DNA of 64,000 bases from NCBI RefSeq assembly GCF_001027285.1, contig NZ_CP011509.1:6224501-6288500 (forward strand), in the 5' to 3' direction. Both the position numbers and the translations under genes were made by a program. The notes under the pieces are model-generated. The model did no database searches, was not told where the DNA came from, and saw only the letters and a list, made by a program, of their open reading frames with translations. This DNA is from Archangium gephyra. GTDB taxonomy: Bacteria; Myxococcota; Myxococcia; Myxococcales; Myxococcaceae. The first letter of the stretch is position 1, and each line of letters starts with the position of its first letter. Positions 1-11,372 of this stretch are shown here, piece after piece.

Positions 1-484
1 GGCCCTGCTCGCCGACCTCGTCAGCCCTCAACAGGCCGAGGAGATCGGCGTCCGGCTCAAGTTCCCCACCAAGACCATCGAGCGCGTCCGGCTGCTCATC
101 TCCCACGCCGCGCTCGAGCGGCATGTCGGAGACCCGGATCCCGCGCTCCGCCGGCTCCTGGCCAGGGTGGGGCTCGCGAATGTCGAGGCGCTGACCTCGG
201 TGGCTCGGGCCCGGATCCAGTCGCGGGACCCGGCCCGGCTGCCCGAGATGGATGCCCTCTTCGGGCGGCTGCGTGCGATTGCCGCTTCGAAGCCTCCGCT
301 GTCGGGGAAGGATCTCGCGCTCAATGGGGGCGCCATCATGGCCACCCTGGGCGTGGGGCCTTCTCCCATTGTCGGCGAGGCCACCCGGTTTCTTCTCGAG
401 CGGGTGCTCGATGAGCCCTCGCTCAACGAGGCGGAGAAGCTGAAGGAGCTGTTGCTGAGCTGGCAGCGGGAGCGGGGTTCCTGA
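1..484 (+). CDS. CCA-adding enzyme / poly(A) polymerase family, C-terminal fragment
   Basis: The gene is open at the left edge; reading from base 2 gives 160 residues before a TGA at 482-484. The helical C-terminal part carries the family pattern GKDLALNGG followed by GPSPIVGEATRFLLERVL and a closing NEAEKLKELL segment, as in the tail of class II CCA tRNA nucleotidyltransferases and bacterial poly(A) polymerases. That tail contacts the tRNA acceptor arm. The catalytic nucleotidyltransferase head lies outside the window, so CCA addition cannot be told from polyadenylation. The gene points towards mnmA, another tRNA-related gene, 151 bases downstream. Confidence 0.75.
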   Translation, partial: ALLADLVSPQQAEEIGVRLKFPTKTIERVRLLISHAALERHVGDPDPALRRLLARVGLANVEALTSVARARIQSRDPARLPEMDALFGRLRAIAASKPPLSGKDLALNGGAIMATLGVGPSPIVGEATRFLLERVLDEPSLNEAEKLKELLLSWQRERGS

Positions 485-510
485 GGTGGGTGGCAGGGGA
501 GGGGAGCAGG

Positions 511-550
511 GAGACCCTCACCCCGTCCCTCGCCCAGAGGGAGAGGGGAG
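511..550. repeat. REP-like palindromic repeat, copy 1
   Basis: This copy of the recurring element has the form ACCCTCACCCCGTCCCTC followed by a C-rich/G-rich palindrome ending GGGAGAGGGG. It lies between the CCA/PAP-family gene and mnmA. The same core recurs near 14529, 19351, 19405, 24807, 32879, 32945, 46662 and 59700. Confidence 0.75.
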
Positions 551-635
551 CTGAGCGGAGTTGTTTGTCCGGGTTGTTGTCCTCTTGCGTCAGTTGGGTC
601 GCACCCGGCCCGGCTGGCGTGTAGATAGGGGCGTC

Positions 636-1682
636 ATGCGAGTCGTCGTTGCCATGAGTGGTGGGGTGGACTCCTCCGCCGCCGCCGCCCTGCTCAAGGA
701 GCAGGGTCACGAGGTCATCGGTATCACCCTCCGGGTCTGGTCCTATGAGGGCAAGGCCCAGTGCGGCAGTTGCTGCAGCCCCGATGACATCGACGATGCC
801 CGCGCCGTCGCCCAGACGCTCGGCATCCCCTTCTACGTCGCCAACGCCGAGGAGCTCTTCAAGGACCGGGTCGTCAGCCCCTTCGTCCAGTCCTACCTCG
901 GGGGCAAGACGCCCATCCCCTGCGTCGCCTGCAACCGCGACGTGAAGTTCAACTTCCTCCTCAAGCGCGCCCGCGCCCTCGGCGCCCGGCTCGCCACCGG
1001 CCACTACGCCCGCGTCGAGCAGCAGGACGGCAGGTTCCTCCTCCGCCGCGCTGTCGATGCCGCCAAGGATCAGAGCTACTTCCTCTTCACGCTCGGCCAG
1101 CAGGAGCTCACCGACGTCCTCTTCCCCGTCGGTGGCATGACCAAGTCCGAGGTCCGCGCCGTCGCCGAGCGCCATGCCCTCCCCACCAGCCACAAGCCCG
1201 AGAGCATGGAGATCTGCTTCGTGCCCGATGGGGACTACGCTGGCTTCGTCGAGAAGGTCGCTGGCCCCCAGCAGGGCGGGGAGATCGTCGATACCGAGGG
1301 CCAGGTGCTCGGCACTCACGCGGGCGTGCACCGCTTCACCGTGGGTCAGCGCCGCGGCCTGAACCTCGGGGGCGGCGAGGCCCGCTACGTCCAGCGCATC
1401 GAGCCCGAGTCCCGCCGCGTCGTCGTGGGCCCCGCGGACGAGACCGCGCGCGACTCCTTCGGTCTGCTCCAGCCCCACTGGGTGGATGGGCCGCCGCCTC
1501 CCGAGAAGTCCGTGCTGGTCCGCATCCGCCACCGCCACCCTGGCGCTCCCGGCCGCGTGCGGGTCTCCGCGCATGGGCTCGTGTCCATCCACCTCGACTC
1601 CCCGGCCCGCGCCGTGACGCCCGGCCAGGCTGCCGTCGTGTATGACGGGGAGCACGTACTCGGCGGTGGGTGGATTGTTTGA
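636..1682 (+). CDS. mnmA: tRNA-specific 2-thiouridylase MnmA
   Basis: This enzyme thiolates uridine 34 (s2U) of tRNA Lys, Glu and Gln, using sulfur relayed from a cysteine desulfurase. The 348-residue product begins MRVVVAMSGGVDSS, with the PP-loop SGGVDSS at residues 8-14. The catalytic Cys96 sits in PIPCVACN and the persulfide Cys194 in ESMEICFV. The family motifs ATGHYAR and KDQSYFLF are present. I chose the ATG at 636 because the PP-loop strand begins there; an in-frame TTG at 561 would add 25 residues without family similarity. The length is usual for MnmA. Confidence 0.95.
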   Translation: MRVVVAMSGGVDSSAAAALLKEQGHEVIGITLRVWSYEGKAQCGSCCSPDDIDDARAVAQTLGIPFYVANAEELFKDRVVSPFVQSYLGGKTPIPCVACNRDVKFNFLLKRARALGARLATGHYARVEQQDGRFLLRRAVDAAKDQSYFLFTLGQQELTDVLFPVGGMTKSEVRAVAERHALPTSHKPESMEICFVPDGDYAGFVEKVAGPQQGGEIVDTEGQVLGTHAGVHRFTVGQRRGLNLGGGEARYVQRIEPESRRVVVGPADETARDSFGLLQPHWVDGPPPPEKSVLVRIRHRHPGAPGRVRVSAHGLVSIHLDSPARAVTPGQAAVVYDGEHVLGGGWIV

Positions 1683-1727
1683 ACCTCGCCGCAACAGCCA
1701 GGGCGTGACGCGGCGCGCGCACTGAAT

Positions 1728-1756
1728 TTGACCGGCCTGTAGGCGGGGCGTACCTT
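1728..1756 (+). promoter_or_regulatory. candidate sigma-70 promoter for the SPOR gene
   Basis: TTGACC (1728-1733) and TACCTT (1751-1756) are separated by exactly 17 bases, in the gap between mnmA and the SPOR-domain gene. The gap holds no gene. The call rests on consensus match and position only. Confidence 0.45.
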
Positions 1757-1834
1757 CCGGCCCACCTCGACGCTACAGGCCGCGACACTCGTGTGGCCGC
1801 GCCGGGGCGTTGTACACGCGAGGAACGCCACGTC

Positions 1835-2701
1835 ATGCGCGATGCCCACCGGATGAAAGAGAAGTTCGATGTTTCGCTCGACAACCGGCAGATCGTCAGC
1901 CTGTTGATCGCGGGGATCATCGTGATGGGCGCGGTGTTCGTGCTCGGCGTCGTGGTCGGCAAGAAGCTCGCCGGCAATGCCCAGACCGCCGCCGCGCCGG
2001 ATCTCCTCTCCGCGCTCGACGCCAACGCCCAGGCCCTCCAGCAGGCCCGCGAGACCGAGCAGCCGCTCACCTTCCAGGACGAGCTCACCCGCAAGAGTGG
2101 CTCCGACGCCTCCAAGCCCGGCACCGTCACGGTCGCCATCCCTCCGCCGGCTCCCAAGCCCAAGCCCGCCGAGCCGAAGCCGGAGCCCACGGCCGCCGAC
2201 ACCCAGGTGGCCGAGGCCCCCGCGGGCGAGCCCACCGCGTCGCCCACGGATGACGACTACGCGCCCCCCGCCACGGCCAAGGCCACCGAGCCCAAGCCGG
2301 AGCCCAAGCCCGTCGAGACCAAGGTGGCCGAGAGCAAGCCCGCTCCCGTGCCGGGCAAGGTGGAGGCCGCTCCCGTGCCTACCCGCACCACGACTCCGGC
2401 CCAGGGCAGTGGTCTGAAGGACGCCATCGCCCGTGCCACCCAGCGTCCCACCGAGGCGGCTCCCGGCGGCGCCTTCACCCTGCAGATCTCCGCCTTCCAG
2501 AACCGTCCGGAGGCCGAGCGTTTCGCGGCGAAGCTCCGGGACCGTGGCTACGCCCCGTACATCGTCACCGCCGAGGTCCCCAACAAGGGCACCTGGTACC
2601 GCGTCCGCATGGGCAGCTTCCCCTCGAAGGACGCCGCGTCGCGCTATCTGTCGGACTTCAAGCGCGAGACCCAGCTCCAGGCCTTCGTGGCCGCGAACTA
2701 G
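1835..2701 (+). CDS. SPOR-domain membrane protein
   Basis: This is a single-pass inner-membrane protein of 288 residues. A short cytoplasmic N-terminus is followed by one hydrophobic helix (about residues 20-42, including SLLIAGIIVMGAVFVLGVVV). A long Pro/Lys/Glu/Ala-rich periplasmic linker with repeated PKPEP motifs comes next, and then a C-terminal SPOR domain (about residues 210-285, from FTLQISAFQNRPEAERFA to GTWYRVRMGSF). SPOR domains bind denuded glycan strands at division sites, so a role in division or envelope assembly is inferred. Start: ATG at 1835 (MRDAHRMKEK); ATG at 1853 is an alternative. The linker is compositionally biased, as expected for a periplasmic spacer. Confidence 0.85.
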   Translation: MRDAHRMKEKFDVSLDNRQIVSLLIAGIIVMGAVFVLGVVVGKKLAGNAQTAAAPDLLSALDANAQALQQARETEQPLTFQDELTRKSGSDASKPGTVTVAIPPPAPKPKPAEPKPEPTAADTQVAEAPAGEPTASPTDDDYAPPATAKATEPKPEPKPVETKVAESKPAPVPGKVEAAPVPTRTTTPAQGSGLKDAIARATQRPTEAAPGGAFTLQISAFQNRPEAERFAAKLRDRGYAPYIVTAEVPNKGTWYRVRMGSFPSKDAASRYLSDFKRETQLQAFVAAN

Positions 2702-2782
2702 ATGGCCGCGAACCACGCCCACCGGGTCTGAGACCACCGGTGCATGGCGGGGCGGCGCCTGGAGTGCTATGGGCGCCGCTGA

Positions 2783-3981
2783 ATGGACCTCCTCGACAAC
2801 GTCATCCAGCCGTACGCCTGGGGCTCGCGGACCGCTATCGCCGAGCTGCTCGGGCAACCGTCGCCCTCCGCCGCATGCCAGGCCGAGCTGTGGATGGGAG
2901 CCCACCCGGGTGCCCCGTCGCGCGTGAAGCGGCTGGCGGGTGGGGTGTCGCTGCTGGAGGCCATCCGGGCCTCGCCGGAGCGGGAGCTCGGTGAGCAGGT
3001 GACGCGCCGGTTCGGCGCCGAGCTGCCCTTCCTGTTCAAGGTGCTCGCGGCGGAGACCCCGCTCTCCCTCCAGACCCACCCGAGTCTCACCCAGGCCCGT
3101 GAAGGGTACGCCCGGGAGAACGCGCTCGGTGTGCCCGTGGGGGCCCCGCACCGCAACTACAAGGACGCCAACCACAAGCCCGAGCTCATCTGCGCGCTGA
3201 CGCCGTTCGATGCGCTGTGTGGCTTCCGGAGCGCGGACGAGACGCTCGCCCTCTTCGATGGCCTTGGCGTGGGCGCCCTCGAGCCGCTGCTCGCCCCGCT
3301 GCGTGCATCACCCGATGCGAAGGGGATCGCTCGCATGTTCGAGGCCCTGATGACGCTGCCGCGCGAGGCGCGGGGGCCCCTGGTGGACACGGTGGTCGCG
3401 GCCTGCGCGGCGCGCGAAGGGAAGGGGGTCCGCTTCGCGGGAGAGCTGAAGTGGGCCCTGCGGCTCGGCGAGCTCTACCCGGGTGATCCCGGCGTCATCG
3501 GCGCGCTGATGCTCAACCTCGTGCGGCTGCGGCCGGGCGAGGCCATCTACCTGTCCGCGGGCAACCTCCACGCGTACCTGCGCGGTGTGGGTGTGGAGCT
3601 CATGGCCAACTCGGACAACGTGCTGCGCGGCGGGTGCACGCCCAAGCACGTGGACGTCCCGGAGCTGCTCCGCGTGCTGGACTTCCGGTGTGGCCCCATC
3701 GGCCTGGTGCCGGCGGCCACCACGGACGGGGTGGAGTCCGTCTACCCCACGCCCACGGACGAGTTCCGCCTCTCGCGCTTCCAGCTCCGTCCCGGGGTGT
3801 CCGCCCGGCCGCAGCGGCGCGGGCCGGAGATCCTCCTGTGCACCGAGGGCTCCGCCCGGCTGTCCGCCGTGGGCGAGTCGCTCGCGTTGCCCCGGGGGCC
3901 TCGGTGTTCGTGAGCGCGGCCGAGGGGGCCTATACGCTCGAGGGCGAGGGCGTCGTCTACCGCGCCACCTCGGGCCTCTGA
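2783..3981 (+). CDS. manA: mannose-6-phosphate isomerase, class I (frameshift near C-terminus)
   Basis: It interconverts fructose-6-phosphate and mannose-6-phosphate, feeding GDP-mannose and polysaccharide synthesis. The type I phosphomannose isomerase motifs are present: an N-terminal NVIQPYAWGS, the zinc ligands in LQTHPS and HKPEL, and YLSAGNLHAYLRGVGVELM with NSDNVLRGG. In the starting frame translation ends at 3913 with the unrelated tail LPRGPRCS. The next frame carries the expected ending, GASVFVSAAEGAYTLEGEG to a stop at 3981. One extra G in the G5 run at 3894-3898 would restore a 399-residue protein. Whether this is a real lesion or a base-calling error cannot be settled here. Confidence 0.85.
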
Positions 3982-3988
3982 GGGCGGC

Positions 3989-4612
3989 TCACTCGGCGGG
4001 AGTGCCGCGGCTCCACTTGTCCACGTTGCCGTCGCCATCCAGGTCCTCGCCGATGCGATCGACCTGGTTGTTCTCCCAGTACTCCCAGTAGTCCACGCGG
4101 CTGTCCCCGTTGGAGTCCCGCTCCTTCCGGGCCAGCCGCCCCTTCTCGTAGAAGATCCACACGTCCGGCTTGCCGTCCCCGTTCAGGTCCCGCTCCCGCC
4201 GGACGTTGATGCCCTTCTCGTAGAAGTAGACGGAGTCCACCTTCCCGTCGAAGTCCAGGTCCATCGCCTCGCGCTCCCGCTCCTCGCGGGCGTCGTAGTA
4301 CGTGGTGAGGTCCACCCGGCCATCCCAGTTGATGTCCAGCTCCTTGCGGACCCTCCGGCCGTCGTCCACCGAGAACACCCACACATCCGGTTTCTGATCG
4401 CCGTTGGTGTCCTTCTCCGTCACCTTCTCGTTGGCGGCCGGCGGGGGGCGGATGGGCTGGGGCGCCACCTCCTCCTTCGCCTGGGCCTCCTCCGGCTTCT
4501 TCACGGATTTGTCGGACGCACACCCACAAAGACCCACCAGCGCGACCCCCACCAGCCACCCGAGCTTCGAGGGCTTTACGACAGGGCTCGAAAACAGCGC
4601 TTCAAGGGACAT
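3989..4612 (-). CDS. lipoprotein with six calcium-loop-like repeats
   Basis: The 207-residue product has a signal segment (about 17-30) ending in the lipobox LCGC, with the lipidated Cys at 31. A Lys/Glu/Pro-rich linker follows, then six repeats of the form D-x-[ND]-x-D-x-x-x-D starting near residues 68, 93, 118, 142, 166 and 190 (for example DLNGDGKPD and DLDGDGNVD), spaced 24-25 residues. Between the loops lie aromatic strands such as VWIFYEKG. These loops resemble dockerin or thrombospondin-3 calcium sites, so calcium binding at the cell surface or periplasm is inferred. I chose the ATG at 4612 because a longer start would overlap the divergent gene at 4641. The specific function is unknown. 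Confidence 0.75.
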   Translation of the reverse strand: MSLEALFSSPVVKPSKLGWLVGVALVGLCGCASDKSVKKPEEAQAKEEVAPQPIRPPPAANEKVTEKDTNGDQKPDVWVFSVDDGRRVRKELDINWDGRVDLTTYYDAREEREREAMDLDFDGKVDSVYFYEKGINVRRERDLNGDGKPDVWIFYEKGRLARKERDSNGDSRVDYWEYWENNQVDRIGEDLDGDGNVDKWSRGTPAE

Positions 4613-4640
4613 GTAAGTCCATATATTTTCACATATCGCC
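4613..4640. promoter_or_regulatory. AT-rich divergent control region
   Basis: Only 28 bases separate the lipoprotein start (4612, minus) from the ribbon-helix-helix start (4641, plus). The stretch CATATATTTTCACATAT at 4620-4636 is strikingly AT-rich for this genome. TATATT at 4622-4627 could serve as a -10 element for the plus-strand gene, which has no visible Shine-Dalgarno sequence. It may also be an operator for the ribbon-helix-helix protein; that is inference. Confidence 0.35.
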
Positions 4641-4823
4641 ATGGCCCGAAAGAAGATCAGCACGACCATCTACATCACGCCGGAGCAGAACGACTTGCTC
4701 AAGGCGCTGAACCAGAAGACGAAGGTTCCCGTGGCCGAGTACATCCGGCAGGGGATCGATCTCGTGCTGGAGAAGTACAAGGCGCAGTTGCCGGGGCAGG
4801 CCTCCTTCGACGAGCTGAGCTGA
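4641..4823 (+). CDS. small ribbon-helix-helix DNA-binding protein
   Basis: This 60-residue protein begins [21 protein letters not shown] short beta strand (STTIYI) is followed by two helices, the second reading [17 protein letters not shown]. That is the CopG/Arc-type ribbon-helix-helix fold, which binds DNA as a dimer through the strand. The gene sits 10 bases upstream of the UDP-sugar decarboxylase gene, so the two are probably cotranscribed, and it faces the lipoprotein gene. It could regulate itself and both neighbours. There is no toxin partner next to it, so an antitoxin role is less likely. No ribosome-binding site is visible before the ATG. Confidence 0.8.
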   Translation: MARKKISTTIYITPEQNDLLKALNQKTKVPVAEYIRQGIDLVLEKYKAQLPGQASFDELS

Positions 4824-4833
4824 GCCCCAGGTC

Positions 4834-5811
<978 letters not shown>

Positions 5812-5867
5812 CTTTCGCGCCAGACTTTTTCATCTGATGGCCACCTGGGAGTGGCGGGAGCGGCACG

Positions 5868-6794
5868 TTGAAAGTCCTGGTGACTGGTGGGGCGGGATTC
5901 ATCGGCTCGCATGTGTGCGACGCCTTCGTGCGCGCGGGGCATGAGGTCATCGCCCTCGACAATCTGTCGAGTGGCAAGAAGGAGAACCTGGACCCCCGGG
6001 TACGTCTGGAGGTCATGGACATCCGGGCGCCGGAGGCCGCGCAGCTCATCCGCGCCGAGCGCCCCCAGGTGATGTGCCACCTGGCCGCGCAGATGGACGT
6101 GCGCCGCAGCGTGGAGGATCCCCGTTTCGACGCGGAGGCCAACATCCTCGGCTTCCTCAACCTCCTGGAGGCCTCGCGCGTGGCGGGTGTCCAGAAGGTG
6201 GTGTTCAGCTCGACCGGCGGGGCCATCTACGGCGAGCAGGACGTCTTCCCCGCGCCCGAGTCCCACGCGACGCGGCCGGTGTCGCCCTATGGCGTCTCCA
6301 AGGCCTCGGGTGAGCTGTACCTCGGCTACTACAAGGCCCAATACGGGCTGAACTACGTGGCCCTGCGGTATGCCAATGTGTACGGCCCCCGGCAGAACCC
6401 GCACGGCGAGGCCGGCGTGGTGTCCATCTTCTGCCAGCGCCTGCTCGGCGGTCGCGAGTGCACCATCTACGGCGAGGGCAAGCAGACGCGCGACTTCGTC
6501 TACGTGGAGGACGTGGCGCGGGCCAACCTGCTGGCGGTGGAGAAGGACTACTCGGGCGCCATCAACATCGGGACGGGCGTGGAGACGGACATCAACCGGC
6601 TCTACACCCTGCTGGCCCAGTCGGCGGGGGTGGACAAGGCGGCCCTCCATGCCCCCGGCAAGCCCGGCGAGCAGATGCGCTCCTGCGTGGACAACGCCCT
6701 GGCCCGCCGGGTGCTCGGCTGGCAGCCCACCGTGGAGCTCCCCGAGGGGCTCCGCCGCACGGTGTCGTTCTTCCGCGAGCACACCTCCCGCTAG
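5868..6794 (+). CDS. NAD-dependent UDP-sugar 4-epimerase family protein
   Basis: This 308-residue extended SDR enzyme has TGGAGFIGSH at residues 6-15 and the active-site YGVSK in SPYGVSKASGE. The family segments FSSTGGAIYGE and ALRYANVYGPRQ are present, and a C-terminal LGWQPTVELPEGL segment is typical of GalE-like epimerases. The start is a TTG at 5868, supported by GGGAG seven bases upstream and by the immediate beginning of the Rossmann strand (MKVLVTGG). It probably acts with the upstream UXS-like enzyme in making nucleotide sugars. The precise substrate (UDP-glucose, -GlcNAc or -xylose) cannot be assigned. Confidence 0.85.
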   Translation: MKVLVTGGAGFIGSHVCDAFVRAGHEVIALDNLSSGKKENLDPRVRLEVMDIRAPEAAQLIRAERPQVMCHLAAQMDVRRSVEDPRFDAEANILGFLNLLEASRVAGVQKVVFSSTGGAIYGEQDVFPAPESHATRPVSPYGVSKASGELYLGYYKAQYGLNYVALRYANVYGPRQNPHGEAGVVSIFCQRLLGGRECTIYGEGKQTRDFVYVEDVARANLLAVEKDYSGAINIGTGVETDINRLYTLLAQSAGVDKAALHAPGKPGEQMRSCVDNALARRVLGWQPTVELPEGLRRTVSFFREHTSR

Positions 6795-6931
6795 CCCTCC
6801 CGTCCACCCAGCGGGGGAGGGGGGCGGCCCGGCGTCGTTCTGGTTGCACGCCGGGTGCGCGGACGCATGGATTTTGGTGGGGTTCGGTGTTACTCAAGCC
6901 GGCTTCGACGTAGCCCGAGGCCCCCCTACCC

Positions 6932-8743
<1,812 letters not shown>

Positions 8744-8746
8744 GGC

Positions 8747-9991
8747 ATGTCCACCACCAGCGCGACCAACGCCGCTCCGGGGCTCGAGGCCAGCATGGCC
8801 GCCCGCCGGACGCCGGAGCAGATCAAGGCCAGCCGCGCGCTGCTGTGGCGCGAGTTGCTCACCAGCCTGTGGGCCCCCCTGGTCGTCCTCGGGCTGGCGC
8901 TCATCCCCTACATCATCCTCATCGAGTTCGTGCCCCCGTCCGCCGACTGGGCCCAGCCGCTCATCCAGGGGCTGGCGGGGTTGATGCTGCTCTACTTCGG
9001 CGGGCTGCTCGTGCTGCGCTTCGCGTTGCCCAAACAGAGCCGCCTGCGCCACCTGCGGCACGAGGCGCGCGAGCTCATCGGGGAGATCGAGCGCATCCAC
9101 AAGAAGGTGCCGGGGAAGATCCCCGCCGAGGCGTCCACGCGGCTGGCCGAGCAGGCCATGCAGGTGGAGGCCGCCTCCCTGGCCGGGGACGCCGAGCGGC
9201 TGGAGAAGGAGACGAAGGCGCTCGACGCGCTGGCCACCCAGCTGCTGGCGGCGTGGCGCAAGCAGGACCTGGGGGACTTCGTCTCGGGCTTCGCCAAGGC
9301 GCTGGCCATCGCGGTCATCATCCGCGTCTTCATCATCGAGCCGTACCGCATCCCCTCCGGCTCCATGCTGCCCACGCTGGAGATCGGCGATCAGGTCTTC
9401 ATCAACAAGTTCATCTATGGGGTGCGGCTGCCCTTCACCAACTACGTGCCCTTCCAGATCGTCCGTCCGCCGGAGCGGGGAGACGTCATCGTCTTCAACA
9501 ACCCGGTGCAGCAGGAGCTGGACTTCATCAAGCGCGTGGTGGGCATCCCCGGGGACAAGGTGGAGCTCATCAACGGCGAGGTCGTCATCAACGGCGTGCC
9601 CCAGCCGCGCACGTTGGTGAACGAGGAGCACGTCGTCTACAACCGGCAGGACAACACGCCCTGGTACCCGGAGCGCCTGCGGCTGTACCACGAGAACCTG
9701 GACGGCAAGGTGCACGCCGTGCTGCAGCCGGGGAGCGTGGCCCGCATGGAGCACGAGGGGCCCTACGTCGTTCCCCCCGGCCAGGTCTTCGTCATGGGCG
9801 ACAACCGGGAGAACAGCCTGGACAGCCGCTACGGCCTGGGCGCCGGCCGGGGCGTGGAGTTCGTCCCGTACGGCCACATCAAGGGCAAGGCCATGGTCGT
9901 CTGGATGGCGCTCGGGTACGGGGGCTGGTTCAGCAACTTCTTCGAGGGGACCGGGCTGCGCACCGACCGGCTCTTCGAGCCGGTGCGTTGA
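8747..9991 (+). CDS. lepB: signal peptidase I with extended N-terminal membrane region
   Basis: It cleaves signal peptides at the outer face of the inner membrane. The 414-residue product has two hydrophobic helices near residues 40-58 and 70-85, then a charged helical loop of about 85 residues, then a third helix. The catalytic region follows: box B PYRIPSGSMLPTL with the nucleophile Ser, box D IKRVVGIPGD with the general-base Lys, and box E MGDNRENSLDSR. It is longer than the roughly 324-residue E. coli enzyme because of the N-terminal extension and an insert before box E. It is cotranscribed with lepA. Confidence 0.95.
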   Translation: MSTTSATNAAPGLEASMAARRTPEQIKASRALLWRELLTSLWAPLVVLGLALIPYIILIEFVPPSADWAQPLIQGLAGLMLLYFGGLLVLRFALPKQSRLRHLRHEARELIGEIERIHKKVPGKIPAEASTRLAEQAMQVEAASLAGDAERLEKETKALDALATQLLAAWRKQDLGDFVSGFAKALAIAVIIRVFIIEPYRIPSGSMLPTLEIGDQVFINKFIYGVRLPFTNYVPFQIVRPPERGDVIVFNNPVQQELDFIKRVVGIPGDKVELINGEVVINGVPQPRTLVNEEHVVYNRQDNTPWYPERLRLYHENLDGKVHAVLQPGSVARMEHEGPYVVPPGQVFVMGDNRENSLDSRYGLGAGRGVEFVPYGHIKGKAMVVWMALGYGGWFSNFFEGTGLRTDRLFEPVR

Positions 9992-10013
9992 AACCCCGCC
10001 GCGATGCTTGACG

Positions 10014-10041
10014 CCCCGCGCGTAGCGCTGCTACGCGGGGG
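10014..10041. other. GC-rich hairpin between lepB and the next gene
   Basis: An 8-base perfect stem (CGCGTAGC/GCTACGCG) with a 3-base loop is extended by outer C/G pairs after one mismatch. It ends just before the ATG at 10046. There is no T-run, so it is not a classic terminator. It could stabilise the lepA-lepB message or affect initiation of the next gene. Confidence 0.4.
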
Positions 10042-10045
10042 CCTC

Positions 10046-10462
10046 ATGCGTCATCCCTCTGGGAAGATCAGCTTTGGCGGCCTGGTGCTCCTCATCCTCG
10101 TCGCGGGGGGCATCTATCTGGGCGCGATGCTCGTGCCCTTCTACGTGGACAACCTGGACGTGAAGGAAGCCGTCACGGCGGCCTTCAACCGGTCCCCGAC
10201 CGCGGACGACGACTCGCTGCGCAGACTGATCATCGAGCGCACCGGTCAGATGGGCTCCCACTGGGAGACGGATCAGTTCGACCAGGACATCCTCGTGCCC
10301 GGACTCGGACTGACGGCCGACAACATCACCATCGAGCGCAGCAGCGTCTCTCCAGAGGTGCGCGTCGAGGTGGAGTACACGCGGCGGGTCCGCTTCAAGC
10401 CGACCCAGCACGTCCGCGTCCTGCGCTTCCACGTCGTGAAGGAAGGCATTCCCGGCAAGTAG
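10046..10462 (+). CDS. small single-pass membrane protein, DUF4845-like by position
   Basis: This 138-residue protein begins MRHPSGKISFGGLVLLI and has one transmembrane helix at about residues 9-30. A soluble domain follows, containing VEVEYTRRVRFKPTQHVRVLRF. Proteins of this layout (DUF4845) often sit directly downstream of lepB in proteobacteria, and this gene is in that place. The family link rests on position and architecture, not on a strong motif. The start was chosen at 10046, after the hairpin; an ATG at 10004 would lie before it. Function unknown. Confidence 0.6.
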   Translation: MRHPSGKISFGGLVLLILVAGGIYLGAMLVPFYVDNLDVKEAVTAAFNRSPTADDDSLRRLIIERTGQMGSHWETDQFDQDILVPGLGLTADNITIERSSVSPEVRVEVEYTRRVRFKPTQHVRVLRFHVVKEGIPGK

Positions 10463-10478
10463 GGCCCAGGGGGCACCG

Positions 10479-11372
10479 ATGAGACACCTGTTGGGAATCG
10501 AGGGCCTGCGGCGCGCGGACATCGAGGCGCTGCTCGGCCGGGCCGAGGCACACCTGCACGGTGGGCCGGATGCCTCGCACGTGCTGCGGGGCAGGGTGAT
10601 CGCCAACCTCTTCTTCGAGGACTCCACGCGCACCCGCACCTCCTTCGAGATGGCGGCGCACGCGCTGGGCGCCGAGGTGCTCAACTGGACGACGGCGGGC
10701 TCCTCCGTCTCCAAGGGCGAGACGCTGCTGGACACGGTGCGCAACATCGAGGCCACGGGCCCGGTGGCGCTCATCATCCGTCACCGCTCCTCGGGAGCCC
10801 CGCACCTGGTGGCGCGCCACGTGCGCTGCGCCGTCGTCAACGCCGGGGACGGCACCCACGAGCACCCCTCGCAGGCGCTGCTGGACGCCTTCACCCTGCG
10901 CCGCCGCTGGGGCCGCCTGGACGGGCGCACGGTGCTCATCGTGGGGGACATCCTCCACAGCCGCGTGGCCCGCTCCAACCTGCACTGCCTCACCGCGCTG
11001 GGCGCGAAGGTGGTGCTGTGCGGCCCACCCACGCTGCTGCCGCCCGGCCTGGAGTCCTTCGGCGCCGAGCTCACCACGAACCTGGACGCCGCGCTGCCCC
11101 GCGCCGATGCCGTCATGTGCCTGCGCGTGCAGTCGGAGCGGCAGGGGGAGAACTTCTTCCCCTCGACGCGTGAGTTCTCCCGCATGTACGGGCTCAACGC
11201 GGCCCGCGCCGAGCGGCTCAAGCCGGAGGCGCTCGTGCTGCACCCCGGCCCCATGAACCGGGGCGTGGAGATTGCCCCCGCCGTGGCGGATGGGCCCCGC
11301 AGTGTGATCCTGGAGCAGGTGGCGCATGGTGTGGCCGTGCGCCGCGCCATCCTCGAGGAGGTGTGCCGGTGA
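10479..11372 (+). CDS. pyrB: aspartate carbamoyltransferase catalytic subunit
   Basis: It condenses carbamoyl phosphate with aspartate in the first committed step of pyrimidine synthesis. The 297-residue product carries the carbamoyl-phosphate motif DSTRTRTSFE (about residues 48-57), GTHEHPSQALLD and the C-terminal HPGPMNRG. No pyrI regulatory subunit follows. It overlaps pyrC by four bases (GTGA), so the two are probably translationally coupled. Confidence 0.96.
   Translation: MRHLLGIEGLRRADIEALLGRAEAHLHGGPDASHVLRGRVIANLFFEDSTRTRTSFEMAAHALGAEVLNWTTAGSSVSKGETLLDTVRNIEATGPVALIIRHRSSGAPHLVARHVRCAVVNAGDGTHEHPSQALLDAFTLRRRWGRLDGRTVLIVGDILHSRVARSNLHCLTALGAKVVLCGPPTLLPPGLESFGAELTTNLDAALPRADAVMCLRVQSERQGENFFPSTREFSRMYGLNAARAERLKPEALVLHPGPMNRGVEIAPAVADGPRSVILEQVAHGVAVRRAILEEVCR

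Noticed and set aside
3894-3898. Programmed ribosomal frameshift as the explanation for manA, aroB and menF
   Set aside because: None of the sites has a slippery heptamer with a downstream structure, and all three are short G/C runs needing the same single-base correction. Indel error or simple mutation is more economical.
4641-4823. Ribbon-helix-helix protein as an antitoxin
   Set aside because: The next gene is a sugar-nucleotide enzyme 10 bases downstream, and no toxin-sized partner lies on either side.
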